Source: Tianweitania populi (lineage in GTDB: Bacteria > Pseudomonadota > Alphaproteobacteria > Rhizobiales > Rhizobiaceae). From it: a stretch of 64,000 bases of DNA. Positions 1-8,276 of the stretch are shown here, in pieces. The position numbers and the translations under genes were made by a program. The first letter of the stretch is position 1. Each line of letters begins with the position of its first letter. The stretch is taken from positions 1,361,501 to 1,425,500 of the forward strand of contig NZ_BMZQ01000002.1 of the NCBI RefSeq assembly GCF_014652875.1. The letters are read 5' to 3'. The notes under the pieces are model-generated. The model did no database searches and was not told the origin of the DNA. It worked only from the letters and a program-made list of their open reading frames with translations.

Positions 1-364
1 CCAGTTGCATGACGGGCTGGCCGCAATTCTCCAGCAGTTCTCGCCGGAAGAAGCGGCTGTCGAGCATACGTTCGTCAACGTCAATCCGACCTCCACGCTG
101 AAGCTCGGCCAGGCACGTGGCATTGCCCTGCTGGTGCCGGCACGCGCTGGCTTGGCGGTTGCGGAATATACGCCGAACGCCGTGAAGAAGGCGGTGATCG
201 GCGTCGGCCACGGCGACAAGAAGCAGATCCAGATGATGGTGAAGGTGCTGATGCCGAAGGCCGTTTACAATGGCGCGGACTCCGCCGATGCGCTCGCCAT
301 CGCCATCTGCCATGCGCACCATCGGGTAGTAACCCGGCGCATTTCGCTGGCTGCATCTTCTTAG
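1..364 (+). CDS. ruvC: Crossover junction endodeoxyribonuclease RuvC (3' part)
   Basis: RuvC cuts Holliday junctions symmetrically after RuvAB branch migration. Only the C-terminal ~120 codons are in the window; the reading frame is open at the left edge. Visible family features are the acidic residue in the AAVEHTF strand, the KLGQARG helix, the [11 protein letters not shown] segment and the final [15 protein letters not shown] segment, which carries the paired aspartates of the RNase H-like active site. The gene is followed by a toxin-antitoxin pair and then ruvA and ruvB, so the usual ruvCAB order is interrupted. Identification is firm; the start is not visible. Confidence 0.95.
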   Translation, partial: QLHDGLAAILQQFSPEEAAVEHTFVNVNPTSTLKLGQARGIALLVPARAGLAVAEYTPNAVKKAVIGVGHGDKKQIQMMVKVLMPKAVYNGADSADALAIAICHAHHRVVTRRISLAASS

Positions 365-366
365 AT

Positions 367-381
367 GTTCTTGACTTGTTC
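367..381 (+). promoter_or_regulatory. LexA (SOS) box candidate
   Basis: A perfect direct repeat GTTC-N7-GTTC (367-370 and 378-381) lies just after the ruvC stop. This is the form of LexA operator described for alphaproteobacteria. It overlaps the -35 hexamer of the predicted vapB promoter, where repressor binding would block transcription of vapBC-ruvAB. The site is seen directly; its function is inferred. Confidence 0.7.
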
Positions 382-399
382 TGGTGTTGTGGGTAAGTA
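370..399 (+). promoter_or_regulatory. Predicted housekeeping promoter of vapB-vapC-ruvA-ruvB
   Basis: CTTGAC at 370-375, the -35 form typical of alphaproteobacteria, is followed after 18 bases by TAAGTA at 394-399. The start of vapB is 20 bases downstream, so the leader would be very short. The promoter overlaps both the LexA-like box and the VapB palindrome. Confidence 0.5.
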
Positions 400-417
400 A
401 TACCGGCGAGGTATTAC
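397..417 (+). promoter_or_regulatory. Palindromic operator in front of vapB
   Basis: GTAATACC (397-404) and GGTATTAC (410-417) form a perfect 8-bp inverted repeat with a 5-base centre. It ends one base before the vapB start codon. The position over the -10 region and ribosome-binding region fits an autoregulatory VapB/VapBC operator. Confidence 0.6.
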
Positions 418-418
418 C

Positions 419-688
419 ATGCGTGTGACATCAAAGGGCCAGGTGACCATCCCGAAGCCGATCCGCGATCGTTTGGGGATCGAGGAGGGGAGCGAAGTGG
501 CCTTCATCGAGGATCAGGATGGGGTGCGTTTGGTGAGACAGACTGAGCGCGATGATCCCGATCTGCAAGCGCGCGAATTTCGCGAATGGCTGGAGTCAGT
601 TCGCGGGACGATCGACACGAACGGGATGGACGGCAAGGACTTCGTCGACTGGTTGCGCGGGCCCTATGAAGACCTCGACCCTCATTGA
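419..688 (+). CDS. vapB: VapB-type antitoxin, SpoVT/AbrB fold
   Basis: This 89-residue protein starts with a classic AbrB/MazE-type swapped-hairpin DNA-binding domain (residues 1-45: MRVTSKGQVTIPKPIRDRLGI, then EEGSEVAFIEDQDGVRLV). An acidic C-terminal tail should bind and block the toxin. The next gene encodes a PIN-domain toxin and overlaps it by 23 bases, the usual arrangement of a type II toxin-antitoxin operon. The product should repress its own promoter through the palindrome overlapping its start. The position between ruvC and ruvA is unusual. Confidence 0.88.
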   Translation: MRVTSKGQVTIPKPIRDRLGIEEGSEVAFIEDQDGVRLVRQTERDDPDLQAREFREWLESVRGTIDTNGMDGKDFVDWLRGPYEDLDPH

Positions 689-1082
689 TACCAACATCCT
701 GATCGATCTCTTCGGCAGCGGACCGATCCAGGATTCTTCCGCTGATCTGCTGGAACAAGCCATGCGAGATGGGCCAATCGTTTTTAGCGCGATCGTATGG
801 GCGGAGTTTGCCGCGCCGGGCATCAGCGAAGAGCAGCTTTGGAAAAAGCTGCAATGGCTGAAACCCAAGCGCGAGGACTTTCCGTTTGAAGCAGCCTATT
901 CTGCCGGTCTGGCACACCGAACCTACAAAGCGCGCGGCGGAACTCGGGAAAAGACATTGCCGGACTTTCTTATCGGCGCCCACGCGCTTGTTGCCGGCCA
1001 CCGGCTTCTGACACGTGACGCACGGCGCTACCGCACCTATTTCCCCGACCTCGACCTCATTGCACCGGACACGCATCCATGA
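666..1082 (+). CDS. vapC: VapC-type PIN-domain ribonuclease toxin
   Basis: I place the start at the ATG at 666, inside the end of vapB, giving 138 residues. The frame is open further upstream, but that part only overlaps vapB. The four PIN-domain acidic residues are present: D8 in LIDTN, E47 in VWAEF, D100 in [12 protein letters not shown] and D118 in LLTRDARRY. VapC toxins cleave RNA, often tRNA or rRNA, once the antitoxin is lost. The stop overlaps the ruvA start (ATGA at 1079-1082), so ruvA translation is probably coupled to vapC translation. The toxin appears intact. Confidence 0.88.
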   Translation: MKTSTLIDTNILIDLFGSGPIQDSSADLLEQAMRDGPIVFSAIVWAEFAAPGISEEQLWKKLQWLKPKREDFPFEAAYSAGLAHRTYKARGGTREKTLPDFLIGAHALVAGHRLLTRDARRYRTYFPDLDLIAPDTHP

Positions 1083-1696
1083 TCGGCAAGCTCAAGGGCC
1101 TCCTAGATGAGATCGGCGAGGATCATTGCGTCATCGATGTCGGCGGCGTCGGTTATGTCGCATTCTGTTCGGCGCGGACGCTCGGCGCCTTGCCAGGCGC
1201 AGGTGAAGCGGTTTCGCTTTTTATCGAAACCTATGTGCGCGAGGACATGATCCGGCTTTACGGCTTTCGCACCCATCTCGAGCGCGAATGGTTCCGGCTG
1301 CTGCAATCGGTGCAAAGCGTCGGCGCCAAGGTTGCGCTGGCCGTGCTTTCCACGCTGACGACGTCCGAACTCGCCAATGCGATTGCGCTCCGGGACATCA
1401 CCATGGTGTCGCGCGCGCCGGGTGTCGGCAAGAAGGTGGCCGAGCGGATCGTGACCGAATTGAAGACCAAGGCGCCGGCCTTTGCGGGCGAGGCGACCGG
1501 CACGATCGGGCTGAAGCAGGAACTGGGCGAAGGCGTTGCGCCCGCACCCGTGGCCGATGCCGTCTCGGCGCTGACCAATCTCGGCTATTCCCGCGACATC
1601 GCGGCCAATGCGGTTGCGGCGGCCTTGAAGGAAGCCGGCGAGGGCGCGGATTCGGCCAAGCTGATCCGGCTCGGCTTAAAGGAACTGGCGCGTTGA
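1079..1696 (+). CDS. ruvA: Holliday junction branch-migration protein RuvA
   Basis: RuvA binds the four-way junction as a tetramer and loads the RuvB motor. The 205-residue product has the N-terminal OB-fold start ([13 protein letters not shown], then VGGVGYVAF), two helix-hairpin-helix segments including [17 protein letters not shown] (~115-131), and a C-terminal RuvB-binding domain (~160-205: [19 protein letters not shown]). The ATG overlaps the vapC stop by 4 bases. ruvB follows after 10 bases. Length is normal for the family. Confidence 0.96.
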   Translation: MIGKLKGLLDEIGEDHCVIDVGGVGYVAFCSARTLGALPGAGEAVSLFIETYVREDMIRLYGFRTHLEREWFRLLQSVQSVGAKVALAVLSTLTTSELANAIALRDITMVSRAPGVGKKVAERIVTELKTKAPAFAGEATGTIGLKQELGEGVAPAPVADAVSALTNLGYSRDIAANAVAAALKEAGEGADSAKLIRLGLKELAR

Positions 1697-1706
1697 GTTT
1701 GGCCTG

Positions 1707-2747
1707 ATGAGTGATGCACCCCGCCTGATTACACCGGAAAAGCGCGCCGAGGATGTTGATGCCTCCTTGCGGCCGCAAGTGCTGGACGATTTCGTCGGCC
1801 AGGCGGCTGCGCGTGCCAATCTGAAAGTCTTCATCGAGGCCGCGAGGGGGCGCGGCGAGGCGCTGGATCATGTGCTGTTCGTGGGACCGCCCGGTCTCGG
1901 CAAAACCACGCTGGCGCAGATCATGGCGCGCGAACTGGGCGTCAATTTCCGCTCGACCTCCGGGCCGGTGATCGCCAAGGCGGGTGATCTTGCGGCACTG
2001 CTAACCAATCTCGAAGATCGCGACGTGTTGTTCATCGACGAGATCCATCGCCTCAGCCCGGCGGTGGAGGAAATCCTCTATCCCGCGATGGAGGATTTCC
2101 AGCTCGATCTCATCATCGGCGAGGGGCCGGCGGCGCGGTCGGTGAAGATCGACCTTGCCAAATTCACGCTGGTTGCGGCGACCACGCGTCTTGGGCTGTT
2201 GACGACGCCGCTGCGCGACCGCTTCGGCATTCCGGTGCGGCTCAACTTCTACACCGTGGACGAACTGGAACTGATCGTGCGGCGCGGCGCGCGGCTGATG
2301 GGCCTGCCGATCGACGATGCGGGCGCGCTGGAGATCGCGCGGCGCGCACGGGGTACGCCGCGTATAGCGGGGCGCCTGCTTCGCCGCGTGCGCGACTTCG
2401 CGGATGTCGCGAAGTCGGAGAAGGTCACGCGCCAGATTGCCGATGCGGCCCTGTCGCGGCTCGATGTGGACTCGTTGGGCCTGGACCAGCTCGACCGGCG
2501 TTACCTGACGATGATTGCCAATAATTTTGGTGGCGGGCCGGTGGGGATCGAGACGATCGCGGCGGGGCTGTTCGAGCCGCGCGATGCAATCGAGGACATC
2601 ATCGAGCCGTTCTTGATCCAGCAGGGCTTCATCCAGCGCACGCCACGCGGCCGCGTGTTGACGGCCAATGCCTGGAAGCATCTCGGGCTGGAAGCGCCGC
2701 GCGATCTGGCACAGCAGCAGATCGCGCTGTTCCAGGAAGAAGACTGA
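1707..2747 (+). CDS. ruvB: Holliday junction DNA helicase RuvB
   Basis: RuvB is the hexameric AAA+ ATPase that drives branch migration with RuvA. The 346-residue protein has Walker A (GPPGLGKTT, ~61-69), Walker B (FIDEIHRL), sensor 1 (AATTRLG), the arginine finger region (PLRDRFG) and a C-terminal winged-helix domain ending in [15 protein letters not shown]. Its stop codon is directly abutted by the stop of the convergent minus-strand gene (2748), with no bases between. Confidence 0.97.
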   Translation: MSDAPRLITPEKRAEDVDASLRPQVLDDFVGQAAARANLKVFIEAARGRGEALDHVLFVGPPGLGKTTLAQIMARELGVNFRSTSGPVIAKAGDLAALLTNLEDRDVLFIDEIHRLSPAVEEILYPAMEDFQLDLIIGEGPAARSVKIDLAKFTLVAATTRLGLLTTPLRDRFGIPVRLNFYTVDELELIVRRGARLMGLPIDDAGALEIARRARGTPRIAGRLLRRVRDFADVAKSEKVTRQIADAALSRLDVDSLGLDQLDRRYLTMIANNFGGGPVGIETIAAGLFEPRDAIEDIIEPFLIQQGFIQRTPRGRVLTANAWKHLGLEAPRDLAQQQIALFQEED

Positions 2748-3278
2748 TCAGTCGCGCACGATCAAACCAAGCTTGCGGCGCAGGAGCTCGATGCGGCGCT
2801 CGAACATGTGATGCCGATCCTCGCGCAGGGTGACGTTCTGGACCATGCCGAGCAGCTGTTCCTTTTCGTGCTCGCTGAGCTTGTCCTTGAGGAGCGCTGC
2901 GGCCTTGTCGATCACGATCGGCACGTCGGCGACCTGGTTTGTGGCCCACTTCGCATAAACCACGGCCTCGTCGACCTGGCGGTCGGATGCGGCGATGGTC
3001 GCGACTTCGAGGCGCAGCCGTTCTTCCAGCTCATCGGAGATCAGGGCGTCTTCGGCGGCGATGGCTAGGATGAGGGTAGCGGCCGCGACGACCGGATCAT
3101 CGATGGCCGTGACCGGCGAGATCGCGGACTTCTTGCGCATGGCGTTGCGCCGGATATTGCCACGCACATGGCCGATCGCATCCGCCACTTCGCCGGCGGC
3201 CTTGCCCATATATTGAATGCGGTACCACCAGAACGCGGCTGCGGCGACGATACCAACGATCGCGATCAGAATATGCAT
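2748..3278 (-). CDS. TerB-like membrane-anchored protein, paralogue A
   Basis: The 176-residue product begins with one hydrophobic segment (residues 2-19, ending FWWYRIQ). An all-helical cytoplasmic domain follows, with the pattern DDPVVAAATLILAIA...EEQLLGMVQNV that resembles the TerB/DjlA-type fold. TerB-like domains occur in tellurite-resistance and envelope-stress proteins, but no enzymatic role is known here. A close paralogue (3321-3854) lies immediately upstream on the same strand with a 42-base gap, so the two are probably cotranscribed. The gene converges on ruvB with no intergenic base. Function is unknown; the fold call is moderate. Confidence 0.7.
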   Translation of the reverse strand: MHILIAIVGIVAAAAFWWYRIQYMGKAAGEVADAIGHVRGNIRRNAMRKKSAISPVTAIDDPVVAAATLILAIAAEDALISDELEERLRLEVATIAASDRQVDEAVVYAKWATNQVADVPIVIDKAAALLKDKLSEHEKEQLLGMVQNVTLREDRHHMFERRIELLRRKLGLIVRD

Positions 3279-3320
3279 CGAAGTCCTCTGCGGTAAGCTG
3301 TTGGTGGTTGGGACGGCGCC

Positions 3321-3854
3321 TTAGGGCTGGGCTTCGGTGAGGCCGAGCGCTTCACGCAACGCGACGATCCGGTTGGCAGTGTGAGCAGGCCGGTGCGGGC
3401 TGGCGGAAAAGACGTTCTGCACCATGTCGACAAAGCGCAGACGCTCGGCGACCGTGAGGCGCTCGCTCAAAGTTGCGCCGAGGATCTGGATGACGTCCAT
3501 GACGCGCGTTGTCTTGCGCTGAAGCCGCTTGGCTTCGCGGATGGCGGTCTCGATCTGGTCAGGACCGGCTACTTCGGAGAGCGCTTCTTCAAGCCGGTAT
3601 TCGACACGCTGCGGCACGTCCTTGCCTTCGCAGACGATGGACAGGATCAGCGTAGCGGCGATCGTGACGGTGTCGTCGACCTGCAGCATGGGCGCGACGG
3701 AGCCGAGATGGGCTTGATGATCGGCGCGCAGGCGCTTGGCCGTGCTGGAAAGCGCCGTCGTCATCTCCTTGCCGGCTTTGCGCGCGTGCTGGATACGATA
3801 CCACCAGTAACCAACGGCAATTAACAGGCCGACGAGGCCGACTAGAATATGCAT
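3321..3854 (-). CDS. TerB-like membrane-anchored protein, paralogue B
   Basis: This 177-residue paralogue of the neighbouring protein shares the N-terminal pattern MHIL-x-x-x-VG followed by WWYRIQ, the central DDTVTIAATLILSI helix and the VDMVQNVF helix near the C terminus. It has one membrane segment (~2-18) and a helical TerB-like domain. The pair looks like a tandem duplication that has diverged considerably. No catalytic motif is visible. The likely promoter lies in the 74 bases before the GH5 gene, where I see no clear known operator. Confidence 0.68.
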   Translation of the reverse strand: MHILVGLVGLLIAVGYWWYRIQHARKAGKEMTTALSSTAKRLRADHQAHLGSVAPMLQVDDTVTIAATLILSIVCEGKDVPQRVEYRLEEALSEVAGPDQIETAIREAKRLQRKTTRVMDVIQILGATLSERLTVAERLRFVDMVQNVFSASPHRPAHTANRIVALREALGLTEAQP

Positions 3855-3928
3855 TCCCTCTCCCGTCGGTCCGCGTGTGGCGACGTTGTTGAATTCCTAT
3901 GATGATCCGAAGCGGATTTGAAGAGGTT

Positions 3929-5182
3929 TTACTTTGCTAAGTTGCGAATGACCTGAAGAACATCAGGCTCGGCGGCCTCGCCACCAAAGCTTTCCACTAT
4001 GCCGAAGGCGCCGCCATAGCCCCATATGGCCCAGGCGAAATCATGCTTTTCCGCGGCCGCAATAACGTCTTTCGCATATTTGGCGCGGCTGGCGGCGGGC
4101 ATGACGAAGGGGTTCTGGTATTCCTGCCGGATCATGCCGAACTCACCGAGCAGGATCTGGTCGGGCGCTACGCGATTGCGTTTGGCCCAGTCGGCGACCT
4201 GGTCGAACGGGCGCTGGATCAAGGCGTCGAGCTTTTCGGGCGTGTCGAGTTCGGCCAGCTGCTCGTCTAGGTAAGCGAGCATGCCGGCGCGGCGATGAAG
4301 AGGGGCTTCGTTCTCAATGCGTTTGCGGATTGTCTCGCGTGTTTTGTCCGTGGACGCGTCGAGCGGGTAGGGGAGGCCGGTCACATAGCGGATGAAGTCG
4401 CCCGCCCACTCCGCGCCCTGATGGGTAAGGAGGAAGGGCTGGTAGGAATGAAAGGTCCAGATGACGTTCTGGTCCGGAATGTCCTTCGCTTTCATCGCGA
4501 CCAGCCCCTCGGCATTTCCCGCGCAGCCCCCGGTGAGAACGAGGGTGAGCTTGGTGGCGGACGAGCGGGCGGCGGCATAGAGTTTCAGCAATCGGTCGCG
4601 CCAGTCGGCGTTGCCGGCCTCGTCGCACACCGTGCCAGGCTCGTTCATGAGTTCGAGCGCAACGCGCGACGGGTCTTCGTTTGCAAGGGTGCGGCCCATG
4701 CGGCGGGTAAGCTCGATGTAGCGGCCGAAGGTCTCGGTTGAGCCGAGCACGCCGGACATGCTGTTGGCGGGATTGTCGTCACGCTCGATCAGGTGCAGAT
4801 CGACGATGACCTTCAGGCCGGCTGCGTTGATCATGCGCACGGCATCGTGAACTTCGGCGAACAGGCGGTCATGCAGGGCTTGCGCCTTGTTGGACAGAAA
4901 CGGTGCGGGATCGATCGGCATGCGCACGAAGTCGAAACCGTCCGCTTTCAGCTTGGCGAGTTTGTCGGGACCAACGAAGCGCTTCCATTCGGGGAAGGGA
5001 AAGAGGGCCGTTTCATCATGCCAGCGATCTTCCATCGGCCAGGTGACCCATTGGTCGAGATTGATGCCGCGCTTCATCGTAAAGCTGGCCGCCGGCGAGG
5101 GCAGGGCTGCGGCCAGCAGAAGGCCGGCGGCGAGGAGGCAAGTCTTGATCCAGACAAATGATGGTGCCATGCGGCAAGTCAT
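3929..5182 (-). CDS. Secreted glycoside hydrolase family 5 (endoglucanase-like)
   Basis: The 417-residue protein has a signal peptide (~1-32, ending PSPAAS). A GH5 TIM barrel follows: FDFVRMPIDP (~83-92), the acid/base glutamate E181 in ELMNEP, the histidine-containing TFHSYQP (~243-249) and the nucleophile E347 in LLGEFG. It should hydrolyse beta-1,4- or mixed-linkage glucans in the periplasm or outside the cell. In rhizobia such enzymes act on plant cell walls or trim the cell's own polysaccharides; the substrate cannot be read here. M1 or M6 could be the start, as both keep the signal peptide. It is divergent from ybgC with only 30 bases between. Confidence 0.88.
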   Translation of the reverse strand: MTCRMAPSFVWIKTCLLAAGLLLAAALPSPAASFTMKRGINLDQWVTWPMEDRWHDETALFPFPEWKRFVGPDKLAKLKADGFDFVRMPIDPAPFLSNKAQALHDRLFAEVHDAVRMINAAGLKVIVDLHLIERDDNPANSMSGVLGSTETFGRYIELTRRMGRTLANEDPSRVALELMNEPGTVCDEAGNADWRDRLLKLYAAARSSATKLTLVLTGGCAGNAEGLVAMKAKDIPDQNVIWTFHSYQPFLLTHQGAEWAGDFIRYVTGLPYPLDASTDKTRETIRKRIENEAPLHRRAGMLAYLDEQLAELDTPEKLDALIQRPFDQVADWAKRNRVAPDQILLGEFGMIRQEYQNPFVMPAASRAKYAKDVIAAAEKHDFAWAIWGYGGAFGIVESFGGEAAEPDVLQVIRNLAK

Positions 5183-5212
5183 GTCAGCTCGAGATCACAG
5201 AGAAAAGACCGC

Positions 5213-5704
5213 ATGACCGATCATGGCGAATTCGACGCCGCCGCTGCCCAAGTGAACCCGAGCGTCGGGCTGGCGGGCACGCTGTTTCCCGGCGGCCATC
5301 GCCTGGAAGCGCGCGTTTACTTCGCCGATACGGATTTTTCCGGCGTGGTTTATCATGGCCGCTATCTTGAATTCTTCGAACGCGGACGTTCGGATTATCT
5401 GCGGCTCGCCGGCGTGCATCACAAGGAACTGGCGGCCGGTCAGCACGGGGAAGCGCTGATCTGGGTGGTGACGCGCATGGAGATCGATTGGCGCTCGCCG
5501 GCACGGATCGACGACATTCTGACGATCGAGACGCGCACGCAGGCGATTTCGGGCGCGCGCATCACCATGGCGCAGGTCATCAAGCGCGGCGCCACCGTGC
5601 TGGTGCAAGCCAAGGTGCAGGCTGCGGTGCTCGGGCCCGATGTCCGCCCGCGGCGATTTCCCAAGGAATGGATCGACGCTTTTCAGCCGGACAAGCCCGC
5701 CTGA
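5213..5704 (+). CDS. ybgC: Tol-Pal associated acyl-CoA thioesterase YbgC
   Basis: This 163-residue hot-dog fold thioesterase carries the YbgC/4-hydroxybenzoyl-CoA thioesterase signature YFADTDFSGVVYHGRYLEF, whose second aspartate is catalytic. It stands at the head of the tol-pal cluster, as in most Gram-negatives. YbgC hydrolyses acyl-CoA or acyl-ACP and is linked to phospholipid metabolism at the division site. A 204-base gap separates it from tolQ, which may have its own promoter. Confidence 0.93.
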   Translation: MTDHGEFDAAAAQVNPSVGLAGTLFPGGHRLEARVYFADTDFSGVVYHGRYLEFFERGRSDYLRLAGVHHKELAAGQHGEALIWVVTRMEIDWRSPARIDDILTIETRTQAISGARITMAQVIKRGATVLVQAKVQAAVLGPDVRPRRFPKEWIDAFQPDKPA

Positions 5705-5908
5705 GTTTCATCGTTACCGATCCTTAACCTTACTGCTTCATGAACGAAAGCTGGATGATTAGAGGATTTCGACGCGCCTTCGTTTGACCAAGATTTGCCG
5801 AGAGAAGCCGAAACAAGCGTGAAAATGCAGGTTCGGCTTTGTCGGTAGACCAAGTTAGTCGCAGCGCGAGGGTGTTTCACAACCCGCTTCGATCAAGGAT
5901 CTGTTGAG

Positions 5909-6625
5909 ATGGAAACGTTGCCATTGGCTGCGACAGCCCATGATATGTCGATCTGGGGTCTGTTCTGGCAGGCCGGCTGGATCGTCAAATTCGTGATGAT
6001 CGGTTTGTTGGTGGCCTCGGTCTGGACCTGGGCCATCGTGGTGGACAAGGTCATCTCGTTCAACCGCATGCGCGCGGCGCTGAACCGCTTCGAGCAGACC
6101 TTCTGGTCGGGCCAGTCGCTGGAAGAGCTTTACCGCAGCCTTTCGGACAAGAACACGATGGGCATGGGCGCGATCTTCGTGGCCGCCATGCGCGAATGGA
6201 AGAAGAGCTTCGAGAAGGGCGCGCGTTCGCCCATCGGTCTGCAGAACCGCATCGACAAGGCGATGGACCTTGCCCTGACCCGCGAGATGGAGCGCCTTGA
6301 GGGCCGCTTGAGCTTCCTCGCCACCGTCGGCTCGGCAGCCCCTTTCGTCGGCCTGTTCGGTACGGTTGTGGGCATCATGACCTCGTTCCAGGCCATTGCC
6401 GGATCGAGCTCCACCAACCTTGCAGTTGTTGCGCCGGGTATTGCCGAAGCGCTGCTGGCGACCGCGATCGGCCTCGTTGCCGCTATTCCGGCGGTTATCG
6501 CCTACAACAAGCTCTCCACCGATGCCGCGAAGCTGTCCAGCCGCATGGAAGGCTTTTCGGACGAGTTCTCTGCCATCCTTTCGCGCCAAATCGATGAAAA
6601 GGTCGTGCAGCGTGCAGCGGCTTAA
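5909..6625 (+). CDS. tolQ: TolQ, proton-channel subunit of the Tol-Pal motor
   Basis: TolQ is the inner-membrane stator of Tol-Pal, homologous to ExbB and MotA. The 238-residue protein has one N-terminal membrane helix (~22-45) and two more after the cytoplasmic loop. These include the conserved VGSAAPFVGLFGTVVGIM region (~140-158) and LLATAIGLVAAIPAVIAYN (~185-203). AAGGA lies 9 bases before the ATG. tolR follows after 31 bases. Confidence 0.97.
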   Translation: METLPLAATAHDMSIWGLFWQAGWIVKFVMIGLLVASVWTWAIVVDKVISFNRMRAALNRFEQTFWSGQSLEELYRSLSDKNTMGMGAIFVAAMREWKKSFEKGARSPIGLQNRIDKAMDLALTREMERLEGRLSFLATVGSAAPFVGLFGTVVGIMTSFQAIAGSSSTNLAVVAPGIAEALLATAIGLVAAIPAVIAYNKLSTDAAKLSSRMEGFSDEFSAILSRQIDEKVVQRAAA

Positions 6626-6656
6626 AGCCCAAGCCCAGCACAAGGAGTGATCTCAG

Positions 6657-7106
6657 ATGGGTATGTCAGTCAGCCAGGGTGCAGGTAAGGGCGGTCGTCG
6701 CCGCCGTGGCCGCAAGCACGGCGTGATGTCCGAGATCAACGTTACGCCGATGGTGGACGTGATGCTCGTGCTCCTCATTATCTTCATGGTTGCAGCACCC
6801 ATGCTGACCGTCGGCGTGCCGATCGACATGCCGGAAACGCAGGCCAAGGCGCTGAATGCCGATACGCAGCCGATCACGGTGACCGTGAACCAGGCCGGCC
6901 AGGTTTATCTGCAGGAAACCGAGATCCCGGCGGAAGAGATCGTGGCCAGGCTGCAGGCGATCGCGCAGACCGGCTATGAAGAGCGCATCTTCGTGCGCGG
7001 CGACAAGTCGGCGGATTACGGCATGGTGATGCAGGTCATGGCGCGCATCAACGCGGCCGGCTACCGCAATCTCGGCCTCGTGACGCTGCCGGACCAGACG
7101 AACTGA
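6657..7106 (+). CDS. tolR: TolR, Tol-Pal motor subunit
   Basis: TolR pairs with TolQ to use the proton gradient. The 149-residue protein has a basic cytoplasmic N terminus, one membrane helix containing the essential aspartate (INVTPMVDVMLVLLIIFMV, ~24-42) and a periplasmic domain. AAGGAG lies 9 bases before the ATG. tolA starts one base after the tolR stop, indicating cotranslation. Family: ExbD/TolR. Confidence 0.97.
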   Translation: MGMSVSQGAGKGGRRRRGRKHGVMSEINVTPMVDVMLVLLIIFMVAAPMLTVGVPIDMPETQAKALNADTQPITVTVNQAGQVYLQETEIPAEEIVARLQAIAQTGYEERIFVRGDKSADYGMVMQVMARINAAGYRNLGLVTLPDQTN

Positions 7107-7107
7107 G

Positions 7108-8226
7108 ATGGACATGAAGGCGGGGCTCACCACATCGGTAGTTCTGCATGCGGCAGCGCTTGGCATTGGCCTGCTGACGCTGTCGGCGCCTGCGCCGCTT
7201 GACGCGGGTTCGCAGGAGTCGTTTCCGGTCGATATCGTGCCGATGGCCGAATTTGCCGAAAGCGTGAAGGGCGACAAGGAAGCACCGGTTTCCGAAAAGC
7301 CGGCGCCTGTTCCCACCACGCGGCCTGAAACGATGGCCGAAGCGCAGAATGTCGGCGACAACGATGCCGACCTTTCGACGCCACCGACCGACAAGCCCGC
7401 CAAGCGCGAAGTCGAAACGGCCGCCGCGCCACCGCCTGCGCCCGAGCCGACGCCGAAGCCCGTTGAAGAGCAGAAGCCGGAACCGAAGCCGGAGCCAATT
7501 CCAGAACCAACACCGGCGCCCGAGCCGACACCTGCACCGACGCCGGAACCCACACCCGCGCCAGAGCCTGTGGTGAAGCCCGAGCCTGCGCCGGAAAAGC
7601 CGGAACCGGCTCCGCAGGCGGAAGCCTTGCCGCTGCCGACCAGCGCGCCGGCACCGCAGACCCGCCCGCAGCAAGAGCCGCCGAAGCCGGTGCAAACCGC
7701 CAAGGTCGAGGAAAAGCCGAAAGAGCCGGAAAAGAAGAAGCCGGAAGAAGCCAAGAAGTCCGACAAGCCGAAGGATACGGCTGCGTCTTCTAAGCCGAAG
7801 TCGGAAGAAAAGACCTTCGACGCGGATGAGGTTGCGGCGCTCCTGAACAAGGCTGCCGCACAGGGCGGTGGCGCCAAGCGTTCCACCGAAACCGCTTCGC
7901 TCGGCGGCAAGCAGACCACGGGCGCTAAGCTGTCGCAAAGCGAGATGGGCGCATTGTCGAGCCAGTTGGCCGGCTGCTGGTCGATCCCGGCCGGTGCCGA
8001 AGGCGTCGAGTCCATGCGCGTGAGCGTGCGCTTCCGCCTCGATCCGACCGGCAAGCTCGATGGCGAGCCGGTGGTGGACACGTCGAGCGGCAATTCCGCG
8101 TTCGACCGCAGTGCTGTCCGCGCCGTTCAGAAGTGCAATGCCGAAGGGCTGCAGGTTCCCGCCAGCAAGGCCGAAGTCTGGGCCAGCGGCGTCGTTGTTA
8201 ATTTCGATCCGAGCGAGATGTTCTGA
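7108..8226 (+). CDS. tolA: TolA, periplasm-spanning Tol-Pal protein
   Basis: TolA links the TolQR motor to Pal and TolB. The 372-residue protein has an N-terminal membrane anchor (~5-27), then a long low-complexity region. This is Pro/Glu-rich around residues 110-165 (repeats of PEPTPAPEP type) and Lys/Glu-rich around 195-235. A C-terminal globular TonB-like domain (~270-372) carries LAGCWSIP and the VRAVQKC motif, with two cysteines that may pair. The repeat region is Pro-rich rather than the Ala/Lys helix of enterobacteria, common in alphaproteobacteria. Confidence 0.93.
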   Translation: MDMKAGLTTSVVLHAAALGIGLLTLSAPAPLDAGSQESFPVDIVPMAEFAESVKGDKEAPVSEKPAPVPTTRPETMAEAQNVGDNDADLSTPPTDKPAKREVETAAAPPPAPEPTPKPVEEQKPEPKPEPIPEPTPAPEPTPAPTPEPTPAPEPVVKPEPAPEKPEPAPQAEALPLPTSAPAPQTRPQQEPPKPVQTAKVEEKPKEPEKKKPEEAKKSDKPKDTAASSKPKSEEKTFDADEVAALLNKAAAQGGGAKRSTETASLGGKQTTGAKLSQSEMGALSSQLAGCWSIPAGAEGVESMRVSVRFRLDPTGKLDGEPVVDTSSGNSAFDRSAVRAVQKCNAEGLQVPASKAEVWASGVVVNFDPSEMF

Positions 8227-8276
8227 CCTTCGAGGCCAGGACCGCTCCCGACCATGAGACCAAGAGGCTGGATGGA

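Noticed and set aside
6666-8093. A 475-codon Ser/Gly-rich reverse frame opposite tolR-tolA
   Set aside because: The repetitive composition mirrors the Pro/Glu repeats of tolA. There is no start or domain support.
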